DNA of 8,797 nucleotides, taken from Bacteroidota bacterium. Lineage in GTDB: Bacteria > Bacteroidota > Bacteroidia > Bacteroidales > JADFUO01. The notes below the pieces were generated by a model. It was given only the letters and a program-made list of their open reading frames with translations, had not been told where the DNA came from and ran no database searches. Shown here one piece after another: positions 1 to 6,054 of this stretch. Location of the stretch: NCBI GenBank assembly GCA_030614305.1, contig JAUWKH010000059.1, forward strand, positions 1 through 8,797, given 5' to 3'. Made by a program: the position numbers and the translations under genes. The first letter of the stretch is position 1. Every line of letters begins with the position of its first letter.

Positions 1-143
1 ATAAAAATCTTCCTGCCGGGCAGCATACTATAAGCTGGGACGGCACAAATGAAACATGGCAGCAACTTAAAAGCGGTATTTATTTCTACCGGCTTAAAAC
101 AGATGAAGGTGTTTTCAGGAAGAAAATGGTTTTGGTGAAGTGA
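1..143 (+). CDS. C-terminal tail of a T9SS-exported protein (5' truncated)
   Basis: Only the last 46 codons are in the window, read from base 3 to a TGA at 141-143, which is followed directly by two in-frame TAA codons. The peptide has the layout of the FlgD-Ig-like/Por secretion sorting domain: a PAGQHTISWDGTN strand-turn, then SGIYFYRL, and a final basic-hydrophobic KKMVLVK. In the Bacteroidota this domain sits at the extreme C-terminus of proteins exported by the type IX secretion system and is removed or used for surface anchoring. The passenger domain lies outside the window, so its function cannot be told. Its base composition looks somewhat richer in G+C than the neighbouring genes. 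The sorting-tail call is strong; nothing more can be supported. Confidence 0.85.
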   Translation, partial: KNLPAGQHTISWDGTNETWQQLKSGIYFYRLKTDEGVFRKKMVLVK

Positions 144-156
144 TAATAAATTGAAA

Positions 157-180
157 AAGCCGGTTAGCGGTTTAAAACCG
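157..180 (-). terminator. Possible weak terminator downstream of parE
   Basis: On the minus strand, cggtt (180-176) can pair with aaccg (165-161) around a 10-nt loop and is followed by gcttttt. An overlapping palindrome, cggtttaaaaccg (168-180), is an alternative fold. The stem is only 5 bp, the T run only 5, and it lies about 150 nt beyond the parE stop, so this is a weak call. The plus strand has no T tract after the hairpin, so it is unlikely to end the T9SS-tail gene. Confidence 0.25.
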
Positions 181-211
181 ATTACCAGAGTGTGATGTCA
201 AATGTGAAAAT

Positions 212-253
212 TCGTAAACAGTAATCCTTAAACCGTAATTCGTAATCCGTAAA
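212..253. repeat. Degenerate tandem array of six 7-bp units (YCGTAAW)
   Basis: Six consecutive heptamers can be read in perfect 7-bp register: tcgtaaa, cagtaat, ccttaaa, ccgtaat, tcgtaat, ccgtaaa. The consensus is roughly YCGTAAW. The array lies in the non-coding gap between the T9SS-tail gene and the convergent parE. It resembles short tandemly repeated repetitive (STRR) heptamers known from cyanobacterial intergenic DNA. Function is unknown. Confidence 0.7.
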
Positions 254-330
254 AGTGATAGTAGTCCACAATTAATGACCCATCGAATGACAACTTATAA
301 GATAAGATTCAGGGAAGTAAGCTGTGTTAA

Positions 331-2190
331 TTATGCAACTTTTAATTCTTCTAAAATATCATCTTCTACCCTCAGGTTGTTAATAATAAAGTTTTGCCTG
401 TCAGGAGTGTTTTTACCCATATAAAATGACAGTATTTCGTTGATAGAAAAATCACGTCGCAGAAGAACCGGATCAAGACGCATAGAAGAACCTATAAAAT
501 GTTTGAATTCATCAGGTGAAATTTCCCCAAGTCCTTTAAAACGGGTTATCTCGCTGTTTAATCCAAGCTTTTTAAGTGCTTTATCCTTTTCTTTTCCCGT
601 GTAACAATAATGTGTTTCTTTTTTATTTCTAATTCTGAACAAAGGAGTTTGCAAAATATAAATACGTCCTGATTTGACAAGGTCAGGATAAAACTGAAGG
701 AAGAAAGTCAGGAGCAACAAACGTATATGCATACCGTCAACATCAGCATCGGTTGCAATAACAATATTATTATATCTGAGATTGTCAATTCCTTCTTCAA
801 TATTTAAAGCAGACTGCAATAAATTAAATTCATCATTTTCATAAACGATTTTTTTGCTCAGACCAAAACAGTTTAGGGGTTTTCCTTTAAGACTGAAAAC
901 TGCCTGCGTATTAACATCCCTTGACTTGGTTATTGAGCCGCTTGCAGAATCTCCTTCAGTGATAAACAATGTTGTATCAAGTCTTTTTTCGTGATTACTG
1001 TTAAGATGAATGCGGCAATCTCTGAGTTTTTTGTTATGAAGACTGGCTTTTTTAACACTTTCGCGGGCTAATTTTTTTATGCCGGATAATTCTTTTCGTT
1101 CTTTTTCCGATTGAAGTATTTTGGTTAGTAATGCTTCGGCAGTTTCAGGATTTATATGTAGATAATTGTCAAGATTACGTTTAACAATATCATTAATATA
1201 ATTCCTTATTGTCATGCCGCCGGGTTCAATATGCTGTGAGCCTAATTTTGTTTTTGTTTGAGATTCAAAAATAGGTTCCAATACTTTTATACTGATAGCA
1301 GCTAAAATTGATGTTCTTATATCGCTTGTTTCAAAATCCTTGTTATAAAATTCCCTGATGGTTTTTACAATCGCTTCACGAAAAGCAGCCTGGTGAATTC
1401 CTCCCTGGGTTGTATGCTGCCCATTTACAAATGAATAATATTCCTCACCATATTGTTTTGAACTGTGTGTAAAAGCAATTTCAAGGTCATCTTCTTTTAT
1501 GTGAATAACAGGATAAAGAATTTTGCCGTTACCATTAATATTTCTGCTCAGCAAGTCAAGCAAGCCGTTTTTTGCATAAAATCTTTCTCCATTAAAATAA
1601 ATACTCAAACCATTATTAAGGAAAACATAATTCCATAATAATTTTTCAACATATTCCCTGATAAAATGAAAGTTGCCGAAAACCTCCTCATCAGGTATCA
1701 AGCTTACAATAGTGCCCGGTTTTTCATCACTTTTCCGAATCCTAAAGTCATTAATTAATTCGCCACGACAATATTCAACAATTTTTGTTTTTCCTTCTCT
1801 AATTGATTGAACTTTAAAAGAAGACGACATGGCATTTACAGTTTTAGATCCAACACCATTCAATCCAACGGCTTTTTTAAAAACTTTAGAATCGTATTTA
1901 GCACCTGTGTTTATTTTTGAAACGCAGTCAATAACCTTTCCCAGGGGCATGCCTCTTCCGTAATCACGAATAATAACCTTTTTGTCTTGAATATTGATTT
2001 CAATGGATTTACCAAATCCCATAACAAACTCATCAATTGAGTTGTCAATTATTTCCTTTATCAGAACATAAATTCCATCATCCTGCGAAGCTCCATCACC
2101 TAACTTCCCGATATACATACCGGGGCGAAGACGAATATGCTCTTTCCAATCAAGCGATCTGATACTTTCCTCTGTGTACTTCTCAAACAT
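331..2190 (-). CDS. parE: DNA topoisomerase IV subunit B (ParE)
   Basis: This is the ATPase/TOPRIM subunit of the type IIA topoisomerase that decatenates daughter chromosomes, working as ParC2ParE2. The 619 residues fit the shorter ParE class rather than full GyrB. The GHKL ATPase comes first: [10 protein letters not shown] (45-54) with the general-base Glu46 and Mg-binding Asn50, RDYGRGMP (75-82), and the ATP lid [12 protein letters not shown] (109-120). The transducer carries QTKTKLG (311-317) with the switch lysine. The TOPRIM domain has TEGDSASGS (411-419), [10 protein letters not shown] (481-490) and TRFKGLGE (549-556). The ATG start at 2190 is supported by the family N-terminus ([20 protein letters not shown]). 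No parC lies beside it in this window. It is divergent from the PUR-like gene. The family call is firm; ParE over GyrB rests on the short length and Bacteroidota-like motifs such as [14 protein letters not shown]. Confidence 0.95.
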   Translation of the reverse strand: MFEKYTEESIRSLDWKEHIRLRPGMYIGKLGDGASQDDGIYVLIKEIIDNSIDEFVMGFGKSIEINIQDKKVIIRDYGRGMPLGKVIDCVSKINTGAKYDSKVFKKAVGLNGVGSKTVNAMSSSFKVQSIREGKTKIVEYCRGELINDFRIRKSDEKPGTIVSLIPDEEVFGNFHFIREYVEKLLWNYVFLNNGLSIYFNGERFYAKNGLLDLLSRNINGNGKILYPVIHIKEDDLEIAFTHSSKQYGEEYYSFVNGQHTTQGGIHQAAFREAIVKTIREFYNKDFETSDIRTSILAAISIKVLEPIFESQTKTKLGSQHIEPGGMTIRNYINDIVKRNLDNYLHINPETAEALLTKILQSEKERKELSGIKKLARESVKKASLHNKKLRDCRIHLNSNHEKRLDTTLFITEGDSASGSITKSRDVNTQAVFSLKGKPLNCFGLSKKIVYENDEFNLLQSALNIEEGIDNLRYNNIVIATDADVDGMHIRLLLLTFFLQFYPDLVKSGRIYILQTPLFRIRNKKETHYCYTGKEKDKALKKLGLNSEITRFKGLGEISPDEFKHFIGSSMRLDPVLLRRDFSINEILSFYMGKNTPDRQNFIINNLRVEDDILEELKVA

Positions 2191-2206
2191 ACTTTACCAT
2201 TTTGCC

Positions 2207-2215
2207 ACAAAAGTA
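2207..2215 (-). promoter_or_regulatory. -7 box of the parE promoter (TACTTTTGT)
   Basis: On the minus strand TACTTTTGT matches the Bacteroidota -7 consensus TAnnTTTGY exactly. It lies 16 nt upstream of the parE ATG, implying a leader of only about 10-15 nt. A TTGAC (2224-2228) lies upstream, but at 10 nt it is too close to be a standard -33 element, so only the -7 box is supported. Confidence 0.5.
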
Positions 2216-2277
2216 AATATTCAGTCAATTGTTTTTTTAGAAAAAAAAATTATTTATTAAATACTGATTGTTGAAAT

Positions 2278-2294
2278 CTTTTTTAGTAAAAAAG
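2278..2294. promoter_or_regulatory. Perfect 8+8 AT-rich palindrome in the divergent promoter region
   Basis: The sequence ctttttta-g-taaaaaag is a perfect inverted repeat centred on 2286, about 70 bp upstream of the parE -7 box and about 100 bp upstream of the PUR-like gene's promoter boxes. No T run follows it on the plus strand, so it does not look like a terminator. It could be an operator shared by the two divergent genes, or simply a chance product of the A and T tracts that fill this 258-bp gap. Confidence 0.3.
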
Positions 2295-2380
2295 CATGTA
2301 ATTTCATCACAACTATATAACTTAATAAAGATTTATTTTATCAATCTAAAAAAAAATTAAAAATAAATAGTCATATTTTG

Positions 2381-2411
2381 TACATTTGCTAAATATTATT
2401 TGTATATTTGC
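2381..2411 (+). promoter_or_regulatory. Tandem -7 boxes of the PUR-like gene promoter
   Basis: Two exact TAnnTTTGY matches lie in a row: TACATTTGC at 2381-2389 and TATATTTGC at 2403-2411, 22 bp apart start to start. A TTTTG at 2376-2380 is 22 nt before the proximal box and could serve as its -33 element, slightly wide of the usual spacing. The proximal box leaves a leader of about 30 nt before the ATG at 2449. No -33 element is seen for the distal box. Confidence 0.55.
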
Positions 2412-2448
2412 GTTAGTTGTAATGAATTATTAATCAATTAAACTTAAA

Positions 2449-2835
2449 ATGGAAGAATCAGGAAACAAAGAAAGAAGAGAAGAAATCTTCTCACGAGCTG
2501 TAAGAGCCGGAAAGAGAACGTATTTTTTTGATGTTAAAGAAACACGCTCCAATGAGTATTATCTTACTATTACAGAGAGCAAAAGACGCTTTAACAATGA
2601 ACAGGGTAAATTTTATTACGAAAAACACAAGTTGTTTTTGTATAAAGAAGATTTTGAAAAATTTGCCAAAGGATTGAATGAAGTTGTTGAATTCATTGAA
2701 ACAGGTAAAATACCTGAAGAGGAAATAAAGGAAGAACTTCCTCTGAAAGAAAAAGTAGATATTGAATTTGAAGACCTTGGGTCGGATGACAAAAAAGAAA
2801 CTGAAGACGAAGCTGAAAAAGAAGCTGAAGAATAA
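2449..2835 (+). CDS. PUR-alpha-like nucleic-acid-binding protein (DUF3276)
   Basis: The 128-residue product has the single-PUR-repeat architecture of the DUF3276 family, which occurs in Bacteroidota and spirochaetes; the Borrelia relative binds nucleic acid as a dimer and acts as a regulator. The core spans about residues 12-85: EEIFSRAVRAGKRTYFFDVK, the strand-rich NEYYLTITESKRRF, and a helix at KEDFEKFAKGLNEVVEFI. A very acidic, probably disordered tail follows (about 88-128, rich in E and D). The ATG at 2449 is preceded by the A-rich aacttaaa, normal for this phylum. The gene is monocistronic: own promoter upstream, strong terminator 26 bp after the stop. Its target here is unknown. Position between parE and parAB makes a chromosome-related role attractive, but that is inference. 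Confidence 0.88.
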   Translation: MEESGNKERREEIFSRAVRAGKRTYFFDVKETRSNEYYLTITESKRRFNNEQGKFYYEKHKLFLYKEDFEKFAKGLNEVVEFIETGKIPEEEIKEELPLKEKVDIEFEDLGSDDKKETEDEAEKEAEE

Positions 2836-2860
2836 AAAAAACTAACAAATAAATATATAG

Positions 2861-2888
2861 AAGCTGTTCAGTTTGAGCAGCTTTTTTT
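2861..2888 (+). terminator. Intrinsic terminator of the PUR-like gene
   Basis: A 9-bp stem agctgttca / tgagcagct with one G-T wobble and a 3-nt loop (gtt) is followed at once by a run of seven T (2882-2888). It sits 26 bp after the TAA, and separates this gene from the parA operon promoter. Confidence 0.88.
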
Positions 2889-2935
2889 ATAGTAATTAAC
2901 AAAATCAGAAATTCAGTTAATAACTTACTTTGTTA

Positions 2936-2980
2936 TCAGGATTGATTTTTTATTAAATATTATATTTTTGTAAATCCTGA
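2936..2980. promoter_or_regulatory. 8-bp inverted repeat framing the parA promoter (candidate operator)
   Basis: Perfect arms tcaggatt (2936-2943) and aatcctga (2973-2980) are separated by 29 bp. The left arm overlaps the -33 TTG and the right arm falls at the expected transcription start, just past the -7 box. Because the left arm would not be transcribed, this is more likely a DNA-level site than an RNA hairpin. A regulator is not identified; autoregulation by a Par protein is one possibility. Confidence 0.4.
2942..2971 (+). promoter_or_regulatory. parA operon promoter (-33 TTG, -7 TATTTTTGT)
   Basis: TTG at 2942-2944 and TATTTTTGT at 2963-2971 match the Bacteroidota -33 and TAnnTTTGY -7 elements with 18 nt between them, close to the usual spacing. 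The expected start near 2976-2980 gives a leader of about 40 nt before parA. This is the only convincing promoter seen for the five genes that follow. Confidence 0.6.
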
Positions 2981-3018
2981 ATCTAAATTTTAATACGATT
3001 AAATAAAAACATTCAATA

Positions 3019-3834
3019 ATGGGAAAAATAATAGCTATAGCCAATCAAAAAGGAGGGGTCGGAAAAACTACTACTGCAATCAATTTGAGTGCAAGCTTTG
3101 CGGTTTTAGAATACAAAACATTATTAGTTGATGCGGACCCTCAGGCTAATTCTACTTCAGGTGTAGGGTTTGATCCGAGAAACATTAAAACAAGTATTTA
3201 TGAATGTATAATTGATGATGTTGAACCCAAGGATATTATCCTGAACACAAAAACTCCGTATCTTGACCTGATACCTGCACATATTGACTTAGTTGGCGCC
3301 GAAATTGAAATGATTAACCTTCCCAATCGCGAGAAAATGATGCGGAAAGTAATCAATAAAGTAAAAGATAATTATGATTTTATAATTATTGACTGCTCTC
3401 CATCATTGGGTTTGATAACAGTTAACTCATTAACAGCAGCCGATTCGGTGATTATTCCCGTGCAATGCGAATACTTTGCACTTGAAGGATTGGGAAAACT
3501 TTTAAATACAATTAAAATTGTTCAAACACGACTTAATAAGGATCTGGATATTGAAGGTATACTTTTAACAATGTTTGATGTTCGCTTACGCTTGTCGAAA
3601 CAAGTCGTTGAAGAAGTTCAAACACATTTCCAGCAAATGGTTTTTGATACTCTGATAAACAGAAATACAAGATTAAGCGAAGCACCAAGCTTTGGCGAAA
3701 CTATTATTATGCATGATGCCGAAAGCACCGGAGCTACTAATTATTTAAACCTTGCCCGTGAAATACTGCAAAAGAATGAACTAACTAATATAAATCAATC
3801 TGATAAACAAATCAACATAGCCAATGAAAGCTAA
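3019..3834 (+). CDS. parA: Chromosome partitioning ATPase ParA (Soj)
   Basis: This is a MinD/ParA-superfamily ATPase that binds nucleoid DNA as an ATP dimer and moves ParB-parS complexes; ParB stimulates its ATPase. At 271 residues it is a short, chromosomal Soj-type ParA without the N-terminal HTH of plasmid ParA proteins. Visible motifs are the deviant Walker A KGGVGKTTT (11-19) with the signature Lys11 and Lys16, the A' motif DADPQANST (38-46), Walker B FIIIDCSPS (121-129) with Asp125, the conserved LSKQVVEEV (192-200), and RLSEAPSFG (218-226). The C-terminal about 20 residues are polar and variable. The ATG at 3019 gives the canonical GKIIAIANQKGG start. It is the first gene of the operon; its last 11 bases overlap parB. 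Confidence 0.96.
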   Translation: MGKIIAIANQKGGVGKTTTAINLSASFAVLEYKTLLVDADPQANSTSGVGFDPRNIKTSIYECIIDDVEPKDIILNTKTPYLDLIPAHIDLVGAEIEMINLPNREKMMRKVINKVKDNYDFIIIDCSPSLGLITVNSLTAADSVIIPVQCEYFALEGLGKLLNTIKIVQTRLNKDLDIEGILLTMFDVRLRLSKQVVEEVQTHFQQMVFDTLINRNTRLSEAPSFGETIIMHDAESTGATNYLNLAREILQKNELTNINQSDKQINIANES

Positions 3835-4711
3835 GAAAAAAGCTTTGGGAAGAGGACTGGATGCAATTCTGCAAAGCCCTGAAACCGATATTACATCTAC
3901 AGATATTTCAGGGAATTATGTTGTTGGAGCCATTGCAGATATTGATATTAATAAAATTGAGTCAAACCCTTTTCAACCCAGAACAGAATTTGATGATGAA
4001 TCAATTATTGAATTAGCGAGATCAATAGCAGAACAAGGAATAATTCAACCTATAACAATTCGTAAACTCGGATACGATAAATATCAACTGATAACGGGCG
4101 AAAGAAGATTCCGTGCAGCGAAACTGTCTGGATTAACAGATATTCCAAGCTATATACGAGTTGCCAACGACGAGCAAATGCTTGAAATGGCTCTCGTTGA
4201 AAATATCCACAGGAAAAACCTGAATGCGATGGAAATAGCTATCAGCTACCAACGACTGATAGAAGAATGCGAGCTTACACAAGAAAAATTAAGTGAAAAG
4301 GTTGGCAAAGACAGAACCACAGTATCAAATTATATAAGACTTTTAAAATTACCTCCTGAAATCCAAATAGCTATACGTGATGGACAAATAACTATGGGAC
4401 ACGCACGTGCATTGATTAACATCACTGATGAAAAAACCCAACTTAATGTTTTAAAGAAAATTATTACTAATAGTCTTTCGGTTCGTCAGGTAGAAGATAT
4501 TGTTAGAAAATTAGCAAAAATATCTTCACCCCAAAGAAAAACTACAGACCAGGCTTTACCCGAAAAATTTGAACATTCAAAATTAGAATTAAAAAATATT
4601 TACAATACTGAAATTGAAATAAAAAGAAATAATAAAGGATATGGCAATATCGTTATTTCTTTTAGATCGGATGAAGATTTTAATAGAATAATTTCATTAT
4701 TGGAAAAATAA
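3824..4711 (+). CDS. parB: Chromosome partitioning protein ParB (Spo0J, CTPase)
   Basis: ParB loads at parS as a CTP-dependent sliding clamp, condenses the origin region and stimulates ParA. The 295 residues show the full layout: a basic N-terminal ParA-activating peptide ALGRGLDAIL (7-16); the ParB/Srx CTPase domain with NPFQPR (48-53), QGIIQPITIR (71-80) and GERRFRA (92-98); ENIHRKNLNAMEIA (126-139), where the common Gln of ENIQR is His; a helix-turn-helix at about 151-173 (TQEKLSEKVGKDRTTVSNYI); GHARAL (192-197); and a C-terminal dimerisation domain. The ATG at 3824 lies inside parA with an 11-bp overlap, which suggests translational coupling and balanced ParA:ParB synthesis. I found no canonical parS in the window. 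Confidence 0.96.
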   Translation: MKAKKKALGRGLDAILQSPETDITSTDISGNYVVGAIADIDINKIESNPFQPRTEFDDESIIELARSIAEQGIIQPITIRKLGYDKYQLITGERRFRAAKLSGLTDIPSYIRVANDEQMLEMALVENIHRKNLNAMEIAISYQRLIEECELTQEKLSEKVGKDRTTVSNYIRLLKLPPEIQIAIRDGQITMGHARALINITDEKTQLNVLKKIITNSLSVRQVEDIVRKLAKISSPQRKTTDQALPEKFEHSKLELKNIYNTEIEIKRNNKGYGNIVISFRSDEDFNRIISLLEK

Positions 4712-4731
4712 CTTTTTAAGAAACTTTAAAC

Positions 4732-5307
4732 GTGCCTTTCAAAAAAAAGATACTTTACTTACCATTATTAATATTTGCTGTTATAATTTTTATTAAACCT
4801 GTTAAGCTTTCAGCTCAGGTAGAAAATAATCAGAATACGGTAATATTCAAGAAACACTCACCACAAAAAGCCACCTTATATTCGGCAGTTTTACCGGGAT
4901 TAGGACAAGCATATAATAAGAAATACTGGAAGATACCTGTAATTTATGTCGGCTTTGGAGTGTTAACTTATTTTATTATTTCAAACCGCAAAGAATATAT
5001 TAAATACAGGGATGCTTATAATTTTGTTCCTGAAGGAAATGATACAATCCCCCCAAATAATTATTGGTATAAATATGATAAATCACAATTATCTGCCGGA
5101 AGGAATTATTACAGGAGAAATATGGAGTTTTCATATATTTTAACAGGATTATGGTACATCCTGAATATTGTTGATGCAGTTGTTGATGCACATCTTTTTG
5201 ATTATGATATAAGTGACGATCTTTCAATAAAAATCCAACCGGTAATTAATAATTCCGTTTTTAATCCGCGACCAACAGCAGGACTTATGCTTACATTTAA
5301 ATTCTAA
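4732..5307 (+). CDS. DUF5683 envelope protein (function unknown)
   Basis: This 191-residue protein matches the Bacteroidota DUF5683 family, often found between parB and dapB. It starts at GTG 4732, 20 bp after parB; no ATG occurs in frame until Met131, deep inside the conserved core, so the GTG start is well supported. A signal peptide is visible: basic FKKK, a hydrophobic stretch at about 8-23, and a likely cut after LSAQ (26-29). The conserved core begins with ATLYSAVLPGLGQAYNKKYW (47-66), then a membrane segment at about 67-84 and another at about 132-152 ending in the acidic IVDAVVDAHLFDYD. This topology indicates an inner- or outer-membrane-associated protein. No catalytic motif is recognised and the biological role is not known. 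Confidence 0.82.
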   Translation: MPFKKKILYLPLLIFAVIIFIKPVKLSAQVENNQNTVIFKKHSPQKATLYSAVLPGLGQAYNKKYWKIPVIYVGFGVLTYFIISNRKEYIKYRDAYNFVPEGNDTIPPNNYWYKYDKSQLSAGRNYYRRNMEFSYILTGLWYILNIVDAVVDAHLFDYDISDDLSIKIQPVINNSVFNPRPTAGLMLTFKF

Positions 5308-5326
5308 CAACTTTTATAATAAAAGT

Positions 5327-6043
5327 ATGAAAATAGCATTGATAGGATACGGCAAAATGGGAAAAGAAATTGAAAATATTGCCCTGAAAAGAAATCATAA
5401 AATTTCCTTTAAAATTGATAATGAAAAAAACTGGAAATTATCAAAGGAAAAACTTAAAAATACTGATGTTGCAATTGATTTCAGCACACCCCAAAGTGTT
5501 ATAAGTAATATTAAAAAATGTTTTAATGCTAATGTTCCTGTTGTTGTCGGCACAACAGGCTGGTTTGAACATCTCGAAGAAATTAAGCGGCTTTGTAAAA
5601 AAACAAAGCAGGCATTATTCTTTTCATCAAATTTCAGCATAGGAATGAATATATTTTTTGAATTGAACAAGAAATTAGCAAGTGTGATGAGTAACTATGA
5701 TGATTATGATGTTACAATTGAAGAAATTCATCATATTCAGAAATTGGATGCACCAAGCGGAACAGCAATTATACTGGCAAATGAGATCATTAGTAATATC
5801 AACAGGAAAGAAAAATGGGTAAACAATAAGGCTCAATCCGAAAATGAACTTGAAATTTCCTCAATTCGAAAAAATAAAGTAACAGGTACGCATAAAGTGA
5901 AATATGATTCGGATGTTGATTCAATAGAAATAATACATACTGCCAAAAGCAGAAAAGGATTTGCTTTAGGTGCAGTTTTAGCAGCAGAATTTATCTATGG
6001 GAAAAAAGGTTTTTTTGAGATGAAAGATATGTTGAAAATATAA
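5327..6043 (+). CDS. dapB: 4-hydroxy-tetrahydrodipicolinate reductase (DapB)
   Basis: DapB reduces the 4-hydroxy-tetrahydrodipicolinate made by DapA to tetrahydrodipicolinate with NAD(P)H, on the path to meso-diaminopimelate and lysine. The N-terminal Rossmann motif is GYGKMG (7-12), followed by DFSTP (51-55), VVGTTGW (73-79) and SSNFSIGMN (100-108). The catalytic region is EEIHHIQKLDAPSGTA (132-147), containing the His-His pair, Lys139 and the substrate-binding SGT. The C-terminal TGTHKV and SRKGFALGA (208-216) fit the family. At 238 residues it is a compact version, shorter than the about 270 of E. coli, as is common in this phylum. The ATG lies 19 bp after the DUF5683 gene, within the operon. 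Confidence 0.96.
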   Translation: MKIALIGYGKMGKEIENIALKRNHKISFKIDNEKNWKLSKEKLKNTDVAIDFSTPQSVISNIKKCFNANVPVVVGTTGWFEHLEEIKRLCKKTKQALFFSSNFSIGMNIFFELNKKLASVMSNYDDYDVTIEEIHHIQKLDAPSGTAIILANEIISNINRKEKWVNNKAQSENELEISSIRKNKVTGTHKVKYDSDVDSIEIIHTAKSRKGFALGAVLAAEFIYGKKGFFEMKDMLKI

Positions 6044-6054
6044 TAAAAATTAAT

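Noticed and set aside
2693..2902. Minus-strand open frame of 69 codons opposite the PUR-like gene
   Set aside because: The Leu/Phe/Gln-rich product is what the reverse complement of an acidic, Lys-rich tail gives, and it runs through the terminator.
2889..4731. Search for a canonical parS (TGTTTCACGTGAAACA) near parAB
   Set aside because: No close match was found. The best palindrome seen, gcacgtgc at about 4400 inside parB, has the wrong flanks.
5000..5670. Minus-strand open frames opposite DUF5683 (5000-5227) and dapB (5395-5670)
   Set aside because: Both are fully antisense to well-supported conserved genes, and their products show no domain.
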